Source: an uncultured Dorea sp. | GTDB taxonomy: Bacteria; Bacillota; Clostridia; Lachnospirales; Lachnospiraceae | Length of the DNA stretch: 64,000 nucleotides | Reading direction: 5' to 3' | Assembly (NCBI GenBank): GCA_910589275.1 | Contig: CAJUTH010000010.1 | Coordinates: 1-64,000, forward strand | Shown here: positions 1 to 6,460 of the stretch, piece by piece | Layout: each line of letters starts with the position of its first letter | Numbering within the stretch: position 1 is the stretch's first letter | Notes under the pieces: model-generated | Databases searched by the model: none | Told to the model about the DNA's origin: nothing | The model's input: only the letters and a program-made list of their open reading frames with translations | Program-made: the position numbers and the translations under genes

Positions 1-58
1 CTATTGTCACACATTTTGCCGCCATAGTCGAGGTACGCACTATCTACCGTTTACTAAT

Positions 59-625
59 TTATAATACATTGTAGCTAAATCCCCAATCATAAAAAACTTT
101 TACATAACATGTTTTGGTATTATTCGTTTTTGATGTATAACCATCAATACGATAATATTGCCGTTGTACAACCTTATATTGCGTATATAAAGGGCGATAT
201 TTTATTTGATATGTTTTTCCTGATGGAACAGGTAAACTATAACTTACAGAATATGATTTAGCTGTTCCTATAGTTACTCCAAGAGAAGCCGAAATGTCAC
301 CAACACTTGTATATGAGCCACTTATAGTATTTGTAACTGTATCAGTTTTATTTACGCTAATTGTTCCCGGCCCTTTTCCTTGAGGTCCTAATCTCCATGA
401 ATCATAAACTGTACCCTGATTAGTTTTTGTTTCAACCGCCCAATAATAATATCCATCTGTTCTTGGCTGTATTTCATATTCTGTCTTATCCACGTTCAAA
501 TTCACATTCTGTATCTCACTAGCCACATGCGGTAAATTTTCTTCCGCTGCAAATACTGAAATATCAGTAATACACATTGTTACTAGAAAAAGCAACGCTG
601 CTACTCTAATTATTCTTTTTCTCAT
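59..625 (-). CDS. small secreted protein of unknown function
   Basis: Encodes 188 residues with a clear signal peptide: basic MRKR start, hydrophobic stretch, and a likely cleavage after the Ala-rich VFAAEE segment near residue 27. The mature part is rich in Ser, Thr, Tyr and Val with alternating polar/hydrophobic strands (YSVSYSLPVPSGKTYQIKY and similar) and no Cys until one near the C terminus, suggesting an all-beta extracellular fold. I do not recognise a named family. The start overlaps the end of the upstream XRE regulator gene by 20 bp, so the two are probably translationally coupled. The DNA is clearly more AT-rich than the rest of the window, consistent with acquisition. A bacteriocin-like or pore-forming role is conceivable but unsupported. 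Confidence 0.75.
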   Translation of the reverse strand: MRKRIIRVAALLFLVTMCITDISVFAAEENLPHVASEIQNVNLNVDKTEYEIQPRTDGYYYWAVETKTNQGTVYDSWRLGPQGKGPGTISVNKTDTVTNTISGSYTSVGDISASLGVTIGTAKSYSVSYSLPVPSGKTYQIKYRPLYTQYKVVQRQYYRIDGYTSKTNNTKTCYVKVFYDWGFSYNVL

Positions 626-1127
626 TTTTCTTTTTTCTTCCTTTCAAATAAAAACCTATTATAATGAATAAAACTGCTAGAAATAGCACAATGAGTAATG
701 GGTACTCTGTAATATACTTATATGAATGTTCATATGCACTATAAAATGTTTCCATGTCTTTATATTTTTTTGCTTCAGCTAAAAATGGCAATGTAAAGAA
801 AAACACAAACCCAAAAATAATTAAAATATTCCCAATTTTTATATATTTAGTCTTTAAAGATTGATTCTTCCTATTATTAAAAATTAGATTTTTCTCTTCT
901 AATTCTATTGGATGATTCAATATCTCATCAATCGAAACATCAAATATTTCACGTATTTTTATAAACATTTTTATGTTAGGAACAGAAAGACCCATTTCCC
1001 ATCGTGAAATTGCTTGTCTGGTCACTCCGAGTTTATTCGCAAACTCTTCTTGTGATAAATGATGTTTTTTCCTTAACTGTAGCATTGCATCTGCTATATA
1101 TCTATTTTCATCTATCATTTTATTCAT
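606..1127 (-). CDS. XRE-family HTH regulator with C-terminal membrane anchor
   Basis: About 173 residues from the ATG chosen here, which has AAGGA a few bases upstream; the frame is open 14 codons further up but lacks a ribosome site there. Residues 10-65 form a typical Cro/CI-type helix-turn-helix (LSQEEFANKLGVTRQAISRWE). The C-terminal part contains two hydrophobic helices (around IGNILIIFGFVFFFTLPF and YPLLIVLFLAVLFIIIGFY) and ends in a Lys/Asn-rich tail. Such membrane-linked XRE proteins often control a neighbouring exported peptide or immunity function. Here the only candidate target is the overlapping secreted-protein gene downstream. AT-rich like its partner. Confidence 0.85.
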   Translation of the reverse strand: MNKMIDENRYIADAMLQLRKKHHLSQEEFANKLGVTRQAISRWEMGLSVPNIKMFIKIREIFDVSIDEILNHPIELEEKNLIFNNRKNQSLKTKYIKIGNILIIFGFVFFFTLPFLAEAKKYKDMETFYSAYEHSYKYITEYPLLIVLFLAVLFIIIGFYLKGRKKKNEKKNN

Positions 1128-1167
1128 TGTTCCTTCATCCCTTTCGCTATACCTATATTGTATATAC

Positions 1168-1256
1168 ATTTTAGCGAATCAACAAGAAATATTCTATTAC
1201 ATTTTAGCAATTTTTAATTGCAATTTACAATTTATGCCAAAAATACTCCTAATATT
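1168..1256 (-). promoter_or_regulatory. AT-rich upstream region of the XRE/secreted cassette with a repeated TTAGC motif
   Basis: The short region before the regulator gene contains three spaced copies of a TTAGC word followed by A/T (near 1172, 1202 and 1255). This could be an operator array for the XRE protein, but with only a 5-base word in AT-rich DNA the support is weak. Confidence 0.2.
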
Positions 1257-1257
1257 A

Positions 1258-1288
1258 GCAAAAAATCCACCTATGCGGTTAGGATTTA
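1258..1288 (-). terminator. probable terminator after the lactate permease gene
   Basis: On the minus strand a stem AAATCC-TA-ACC pairs with GGT-GGATTT around a short loop and runs into a row of T. It lies just beyond the permease stop codon. The stem has a two-base bulge. Confidence 0.55.
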
Positions 1289-1313
1289 TTTACCACAGAG
1301 GTGGAAAAGTTTA

Positions 1314-2861
1314 CTAAATTCCCAGTAGCGAACCTGCGTAACAGATCACTCCCGCCGCTATGACATACACCAGAAAATATTTAAATACTGCGCCAAGCAC
1401 CTTACTCTCCGATCCCGCCGCGTTAATCGCACCCGTTCCGATAGCAATGCTCTGGGGGCAGACCATCTTGCCAAGCCCGGCTCCCATCACATTAGCCGCA
1501 GCCATCCAGACTGCATCCAGCCCAAGGGCATGGGCCGTCTCGCTCTGCAGTCCACCGAACAGCACGCAGGTAGAAGTGCCGGAACCGGTGACAAAGCCTC
1601 CCAGAGCGCCGATCAGCGGCGCAATCAAGGGATAGAACGGCCCTGCCGCCGCCACCAGAAATTTTGCGATATCGGAAATCATGCCGCTGTAGCCCATAAT
1701 TTTCGCCGTTGCCATCACTGCGCAGATAGTAAGGATTGTCTTCCAATACCTCTTTAGCGTATCGGCAAACACTTCCGCCATGTCTCCCGACGACGCCCCC
1801 TGAATCCTTCCTCCAATCATCCCTGCAAGAAAGATCATAACCCCCGGCGTATTGATCCAGCTAAAGCTTAAGGCATTGCCTCCTTCCCCGGCATAGACTG
1901 TAACCGTGCTTTTGATTCCGGATATCAAATTATGAACCGGCGGACACAGCACAGACGACGCCATAAGAAAAATAAAAATCAGAATAAAAGAGCTCCACGC
2001 CCGAATCCCCTTTCCAACCGTAAGCCTTTCAGACATTTCTTCCTGTTCAGAAGACCGGATCCTATATTCCTCCGGCACGTCCTTGTTAAATATCTTTGCC
2101 GCCCCAATCATGCAGCCCATGGAGCAGATAGAGCCAATGATATTCGGAAGCTCCGGTCCGATCCCCTGCGCCGTAATAAACCATGGTATCGTAAAGGAAA
2201 GCGCCGAAACCAATGTAATGGGTATCATTCCTTTTAACGCTTTGAGCCCTTTTCCGCAGATACACACCATCAGAAACGGGGAAACCATTGTCAAAATAAA
2301 CTGAATTGCCGCGGCGCTGCCAGACAGAACGGTCACATCCAGCCCTGTCACAGATGCAAGCGTAACCGTCGGAACCCCTACCGAACCAAAGGCTGTCGGT
2401 GTAGAATTAACAACCAGACACCCCAGTACGGCAGCCATAGGGTCAAGCCCGATTCCAGCCAGCATGGAGGCCGGGATCGCAACTGCAGTACCAAATCCGG
2501 CCATTCCCTCCATGAAATTTCCAAACCCCCAGCCGATCAAAAGCGCCAGCACACGTTTATCTCTAGATACCCCCATAAGCATTTTCTTGACTTGTTCCAT
2601 CGCCCCTGTTTTCAGCATCAAATTGTAAGTAAACAGCGCCGCAATAATAACCAGACAGATTGGCCACAGCGCGTTTAAGGCTCCTTCTAACACCGCAGTA
2701 GCCGCATACAGAATATCCAGCTTCCAAAATCCAACCGCCAGCGTGAGCGTGAGCCCAAGCGCGCCGGTACAAGCTTTATGCCCGGCCATTTTCAGGCCGC
2801 TCAAAGCGGCAATCAGCCAAATAATCGGCAGCATTGCCAGAATAAATTTTAATACTAACAC
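1314..2861 (-). CDS. lctP: L-lactate permease (LctP family)
   Basis: A 515-residue polytopic membrane protein with the LctP signature regions: GWGFGNFMEGMAGFGTAVA near residue 110, followed by NSTPTAFGSVGVPTVTLA, and the GGFVTGSGTSTCVLFGGLQ segment near 425. This family moves lactate (and glycolate) with protons across the cytoplasmic membrane. Length is slightly shorter than the roughly 550 residues of E. coli LldP. It lies 85 bp downstream of the HPr/D-lactate dehydrogenase fusion gene on the same strand, so export or re-uptake of fermentation lactate is the likely job. The intercistronic gap holds a hairpin but no clear terminator, so the two are probably one operon under the upstream promoter. 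Confidence 0.93.
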   Translation of the reverse strand: MLVLKFILAMLPIIWLIAALSGLKMAGHKACTGALGLTLTLAVGFWKLDILYAATAVLEGALNALWPICLVIIAALFTYNLMLKTGAMEQVKKMLMGVSRDKRVLALLIGWGFGNFMEGMAGFGTAVAIPASMLAGIGLDPMAAVLGCLVVNSTPTAFGSVGVPTVTLASVTGLDVTVLSGSAAAIQFILTMVSPFLMVCICGKGLKALKGMIPITLVSALSFTIPWFITAQGIGPELPNIIGSICSMGCMIGAAKIFNKDVPEEYRIRSSEQEEMSERLTVGKGIRAWSSFILIFIFLMASSVLCPPVHNLISGIKSTVTVYAGEGGNALSFSWINTPGVMIFLAGMIGGRIQGASSGDMAEVFADTLKRYWKTILTICAVMATAKIMGYSGMISDIAKFLVAAAGPFYPLIAPLIGALGGFVTGSGTSTCVLFGGLQSETAHALGLDAVWMAAANVMGAGLGKMVCPQSIAIGTGAINAAGSESKVLGAVFKYFLVYVIAAGVICYAGSLLGI

Positions 2862-2885
2862 TTTTTTCTCCCTCTCCTTCCCAGC

Positions 2886-2918
2886 CTGGCTGCCGCCTGC
2901 CCCGTTTACGGCAGCCAG
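2886..2918 (-). promoter_or_regulatory. intercistronic hairpin between hpr-ldh and lctP
   Basis: A perfect 10-bp inverted repeat (CTGGCTGCCG / CGGCAGCCAG) with a 13-nt loop and no T-run on the minus strand. It may be an mRNA-processing or stability structure that adjusts the ratio of dehydrogenase to permease. Confidence 0.4.
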
Positions 2919-2946
2919 AACTCAGGTCTTTTTTCCTGCGGCCAGA

Positions 2947-4239
2947 TTACGCCTTCACTTCTGCATCTCCGTAATCATTTCCCTCGTTGAAATTACGGGC
3001 ATTCTCCATAGTCACAACCGCAATCGCCTGTAATGCCTCTCGGGTAAAGAACGCCTGATGGCTGGTCAGGACTACCTGCGGGAACATTAGCAGACGGGCG
3101 GTAATATCGTCTGTAATGGCTTTATCGCTCCGGTCCGTATATACATTGTCATCCTCGCCCTCGTACACATCTAGGGCAACCGCATGGAATTTTCCTTTCT
3201 TCAAGGCGGCAATCAAAGCTTCCGTATCAACCAGACCGCCCCTTGCCGTATTTACAAGCATTACCGTATCTTTCATCTTAGCAATGCTTTGTTCATTGAT
3301 CATATGATGGGTGCTTGGGAACAAGGGAGCGTGAAGGGAAATCAGATCCGCTCTCTCAAACAGTTCTTCCTTGTCCACATAGGTAAGAAGCCCTTCCTCT
3401 TCCAGCGCCTTATTTGGATAAGCGTCCCATCCAAGTACCGTCATCCCATAGCCCTTGCAGATCCGGGCCATACAGACGCCGATCTTCCCGGTACCTACAA
3501 TACCTGCAGCCTTATTGTGGAGATCCAGCCCCAGCAGTCCGCTTAAGGCAAAATTATTATCTTTTACTTTGTTATAAGCCTTGTGAAGATGGCGATTCGC
3601 CTCTTGAAGAATTGCCATGGCATGCTCTGCCACTGCGTACGGAGAATAAGCCGGAACACGCAGCACAGTCATGCCGCAGTCCCTTGCCGCTGCCAGATCT
3701 ACGTTATTAAATCCTGCGCAGCGCAGTAAGATCAGTCTGATACCATATTTGTGGAGTTGTTCCACCACCGGCCTAGACACATTATCATTTACGAATACGC
3801 AGACAGCGTCAAACCCTTCTGCAAGATTCGCAGTCTCCGGCCCCAAGCTGGAATCAAAATAGCGGATATCCGAATTATAGGTTCCTTCGCCCTTATCCTT
3901 AACCAGCTCGCTGAAAAAAGTTCTGTCATAATCCTTCGTCCCGAAGAAAGCAATTTTAAGCAGTTCCGCCGCCTTTTTTTCATGAAATTCGCCGTTTAAG
4001 ACTTTCTCAACCGCTTCTTTCGCCTGTTCCTCGTCCTCCCCTGTTATCTGAATCGTCAGCGTATCCCCCTTCTTTGCCGCCAATCCCAGAAGTTCCAGTA
4101 CATTTCGACCATCCGCCGACTTCCCATTGGCGCTGACTGTAACAATGCTGCTATAGTTCACACAGTTCTGTGCAAGCAGCGCACAGGGGCGGGCATGTAC
4201 TCCGCGGGGATTTGTGACAACATATACGATTTCTTTCAT
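2947..4239 (-). CDS. HPr-like domain fused to D-lactate dehydrogenase-type 2-hydroxyacid dehydrogenase
   Basis: A 430-residue two-domain protein starting at an ATG with a GGAAAGGA ribosome site. Residues 1-88 are an HPr fold with the phosphoacceptor His15 in GVHARP; position 46, normally the regulatory Ser of Firmicute HPr, is Asn. Residues 95-430 are a D-specific 2-hydroxyacid dehydrogenase: Rossmann motif GIVGTGKIG, catalytic Arg in NTARGGLVD, Glu in DVYEGE and His in TSHQAFF. The dehydrogenase half reduces pyruvate to D-lactate with NADH. The HPr half suggests sensing of PTS or phosphoenolpyruvate state, which is inference. The next gene is a lactate permease. A near-consensus Rex operator sits on its promoter, matching redox control of lactate fermentation. 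Confidence 0.9.
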   Translation of the reverse strand: MKEIVYVVTNPRGVHARPCALLAQNCVNYSSIVTVSANGKSADGRNVLELLGLAAKKGDTLTIQITGEDEEQAKEAVEKVLNGEFHEKKAAELLKIAFFGTKDYDRTFFSELVKDKGEGTYNSDIRYFDSSLGPETANLAEGFDAVCVFVNDNVSRPVVEQLHKYGIRLILLRCAGFNNVDLAAARDCGMTVLRVPAYSPYAVAEHAMAILQEANRHLHKAYNKVKDNNFALSGLLGLDLHNKAAGIVGTGKIGVCMARICKGYGMTVLGWDAYPNKALEEEGLLTYVDKEELFERADLISLHAPLFPSTHHMINEQSIAKMKDTVMLVNTARGGLVDTEALIAALKKGKFHAVALDVYEGEDDNVYTDRSDKAITDDITARLLMFPQVVLTSHQAFFTREALQAIAVVTMENARNFNEGNDYGDAEVKA

Positions 4240-4288
4240 AATACATCCTTTCCTGCCTGACAATATTTAATTCAGGCATCGAAACACT

Positions 4289-4306
4289 TTGTTAATTTTT
4301 TAACCA
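4289..4306. promoter_or_regulatory. candidate Rex operator
   Basis: TTGTTAATTTTTTAACCA matches the Rex consensus TTGTTAA-N4-TTAACAA at every position but one. It lies immediately downstream of the -10 box of the hpr-ldh promoter, where Rex bound in the absence of excess NADH would block transcription. ldh genes are classic Rex targets in Firmicutes. Confidence 0.75.
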
Positions 4307-4311
4307 TTAAG

Positions 4312-4340
4312 ATAATATCACTTTGTTATTTTTTTGTCAA
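4312..4340 (-). promoter_or_regulatory. sigma-A promoter of the hpr-ldh/lctP unit
   Basis: On the minus strand TTGACA is followed after exactly 17 bp by TATTAT, close to consensus. The spacer is A-rich. The predicted start of transcription falls inside the adjacent Rex-like palindrome. Confidence 0.8.
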
Positions 4341-4391
4341 TACGTTTCTCAATTTTTTCCATATTTTTATCTCCAAAGTTTCCTATATCAG

Positions 4392-4432
4392 AAAAACAGC
4401 AGCCGCTTATTCTCGAAGCAACTGCTGTTTTT
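4392..4432. terminator. bidirectional rho-independent terminator
   Basis: Inverted repeat AAAAACAGCAG...CTGCTGTTTTT with an inner GCTT/AAGC stem, flanked by A and T runs on both sides. On the minus strand it ends the long run of genes finishing with ytfJ and the 46-aa protein. Confidence 0.8.
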
Positions 4433-4447
4433 ACTGCCATATTCCTA

Positions 4448-4588
4448 TTATTTACAACTATATAATTCGTATCCAACCAACACACACAATACTGCGCACA
4501 CTATCTGAATAAATAGATTCGGCAGAAGCATATTAATCACCATGCCGACTGCAATCCAAAATAGCACAAACCCTGCCACACGTTTCAT
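4448..4588 (-). CDS. small membrane protein, 46 aa
   Basis: A short frame starting MKRVAGFVLFWIAVGMVIN and ending GYELYSCK. It has an AGGTGA ribosome site 6 bp before the ATG. Nearly the whole peptide (residues 5-41) is hydrophobic, enough for one long or two short membrane helices, with basic residues at the N terminus. It sits directly downstream of the GerW/YtfJ gene on the same strand and just before a strong terminator, so it is probably the last gene of that operon. No family recognised. Confidence 0.65.
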   Translation of the reverse strand: MKRVAGFVLFWIAVGMVINMLLPNLFIQIVCAVLCVLVGYELYSCK

Positions 4589-4657
4589 CTTCCCTCACCT
4601 GTAAGATGGTCCTTACAGTATCTATATGCTGCAAAGCTTCTGCCCATTCCCGTATGA

Positions 4658-5044
4658 TTACTCCATCTCATCCAGAATATCCACAACCTCTTCTTCCGTC
4701 ATCTTATCATCGTTCTTTGAGGTAAAGCGGTCTACCAAATCCGGTACCATATCAAGAATCTTTGTCACGGTGTCCTGATTCTTAATATTCACCAGCTTCG
4801 TAGTGCCATTTTGAATCACTAGAACTGCGCACGGCGTCATCTTCCCTCCGATTCCACCTGCGCCTCTCTCCTTCTTTTCACCGTTAAATGCGCCTGCTCC
4901 AACGCCAAAGGAGACGTCTACCAATGGCAGAATAATCGTATCCTTAATCTGGATTGCCTCCCCAACAACTGTCTTTGAAGAGATCACACCATCCATTCCA
5001 TGAAATAAAGCCTCTACGGTTCCCTTAAAATTATTGTCTGCCAT
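4658..5044 (-). CDS. ytfJ: GerW/YtfJ family sporulation protein
   Basis: 128 residues with the YtfJ pattern: an N-terminal amphipathic helix, then TVVGEAIQIKDTIILPLVDVSFGVGAGA and the Gly-rich GAGGIGGKMTPCAVLVIQ block, then a predicted helical acidic tail. In Bacillus the orthologue (GerW) is made in sporulation and needed for normal germination. The upstream neighbour is a DUF2953 (YtfI-like) gene, reproducing the ytfI-ytfJ pair of Bacillus subtilis, which supports the call. Confidence 0.9.
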   Translation of the reverse strand: MADNNFKGTVEALFHGMDGVISSKTVVGEAIQIKDTIILPLVDVSFGVGAGAFNGEKKERGAGGIGGKMTPCAVLVIQNGTTKLVNIKNQDTVTKILDMVPDLVDRFTSKNDDKMTEEEVVDILDEME

Positions 5045-5062
5045 CTTATGAATCCTCCTGTA

Positions 5063-6118
5063 TTATAATTTAAAATTTCTGACATCCTTAATGGTCCGGC
5101 GCACTTTACTGTCAAACAGCAATTTTACTGCCAGCGCTGCCATATGCATCACATAAATTCTTCCCCTTACGCGCAGGCTTCCTTCCAGAACTTTTTCCTG
5201 AAAATTTGGCGTAATCCGGGCATGGTCTCCAAGGAATGGATAGAGAACGCCAAAGCCCGCCAAAACCTTTCCTGTCAAAGACGGATCCTCGAATCCGTAA
5301 TGAATATCCGCCTGAAATTCCTTTGGCGACAAATGCCCAAGAAACTTCAGGAGTTCTTTCTTTCCCTTTCCCAAAGCATCTACATGAGTCTTGTCCGTGA
5401 TAAATGCCATCAGCCTGTCCTTTTTTTCTGATGTTTCCTCTATTTTACCACACAATTCCTGAATTGTACATTTGAACTTCTCCATAGCCTGACTGATTTT
5501 TTGCACAAATTTCTGGATTTGCGCCCTTAGCTTCTCAACAAGCGATATTTTCCTGCTCCTCTCTTTAACAGACCTTTTACTCCTTTTTGTCCTCTCTTCA
5601 TAAATCTCCTCAGCATCTTCTCCAGCTTCTTCTTGTACTTTGGATTCTTCTTTAGGAATATCCGCACATTCCGCGCATCCTTCAGTATCTTTCGAACGCT
5701 CTTCCGGAATTTCGAGAGGCTCTTTACTGCCAGACGCTTTTCTTTCTTTTTCTTTTTTCTCCAAAGCTTCCCTATGCTCTTCGCCGCATTTTTCATTTTC
5801 ATATTCTTTATTTTCTTCATGTTCTGATTCCTTTTCCTCCGATATAGATTCTGTTCTGCCGCCTATCTTTATCCATGCAATCCTGATATAAAAGTCGGGG
5901 GATTTATTTCTGAAATCCACCGCTGCTTTCACCAGTCCGAACAGCCAGCCAGCCTGAATATGAACCTGTACATCCTCCAGCGTGCCGGCGCCCTCTGCCT
6001 CTCCCTTATAACAGATTGGAACAAACAAGACAATACAGACCAGTAACAAAAGTATTCCCAATATTACTGCCAGTATGATACCGACTATTTTTAAAATTAC
6101 GAATAAAATATGTAGCAT
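5063..6118 (-). CDS. ytfI: DUF2953 (YtfI-like) membrane-anchored protein
   Basis: 351 residues. An N-terminal transmembrane helix (residues 8-33, LKIVGIILAVILGILLLLVCIVLFVPI) is followed by the strand-rich start of DUF2953 and, at the C terminus, its typical DKTHVDALGKGKKELLKFLGHLSPKEFQADIHYGFEDPSLTG region. Between residues about 90 and 190 lies a long, very charged Glu/Lys/Arg insertion without hydrophobic residues, likely disordered or coiled-coil. The gene precedes ytfJ by 18 bp and is presumably co-expressed with it. Molecular function unknown. Confidence 0.8.
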   Translation of the reverse strand: MLHILFVILKIVGIILAVILGILLLLVCIVLFVPICYKGEAEGAGTLEDVQVHIQAGWLFGLVKAAVDFRNKSPDFYIRIAWIKIGGRTESISEEKESEHEENKEYENEKCGEEHREALEKKEKERKASGSKEPLEIPEERSKDTEGCAECADIPKEESKVQEEAGEDAEEIYEERTKRSKRSVKERSRKISLVEKLRAQIQKFVQKISQAMEKFKCTIQELCGKIEETSEKKDRLMAFITDKTHVDALGKGKKELLKFLGHLSPKEFQADIHYGFEDPSLTGKVLAGFGVLYPFLGDHARITPNFQEKVLEGSLRVRGRIYVMHMAALAVKLLFDSKVRRTIKDVRNFKL

Positions 6119-6119
6119 A

Positions 6120-6446
6120 TCAGCCTTCCTGTTCTTTCATGAGAATATAATTACGAATATCTAGTCCCTTTGTATTATCATACACCTCCTGAGATATTTT
6201 TTCCACAAATTCCAGCGCACTTTCATAACTGTCTGCAATTCCCACTACAAACAGTCCCTTCTTTGGATAATCCGGCTGGAGCAGGTAAGCTGCGTTTAAT
6301 ATCTCAAGCTGATTCTTCTTGTTTGCGGGAAGAAGAATCAGATGGATTCCGGGCTGAAACTTATTCCTCTCAAGCCGGTCCATAATCCTGTCCTTTTTTT
6401 TCTTAAGCTTTTCCGAAAGATACAGGTATTTATAGTATTCCATCAT
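6120..6446 (-). CDS. conserved small hypothetical protein
   Basis: 108 residues, no signal peptide or membrane helix. The N-terminal third is Lys/Arg-rich helix (YLSEKLKKKKDRIMDRLERNK), followed by an alternating strand/helix segment (GIHLILLPANKKNQLEILNAAYLLQ, KGLFVVGIADSYESALEFVEKI) that could be a small alpha/beta domain. It lies 14 bp after the penicillin-binding protein gene and abuts ytfI, so it belongs to the same transcription unit. An AGAGGTG site precedes a double ATG; either Met could be the start. Function not recognised. Confidence 0.7.
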   Translation of the reverse strand: MMEYYKYLYLSEKLKKKKDRIMDRLERNKFQPGIHLILLPANKKNQLEILNAAYLLQPDYPKKGLFVVGIADSYESALEFVEKISQEVYDNTKGLDIRNYILMKEQEG

Positions 6447-6460
6447 ACACCTCTTTATAA

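Noticed and set aside
5527..5820. Lys-rich alternative frame inside the YtfI-like gene
   Set aside because: It is the out-of-frame reading of an A/G-rich charged stretch. No ribosome site and no family similarity.
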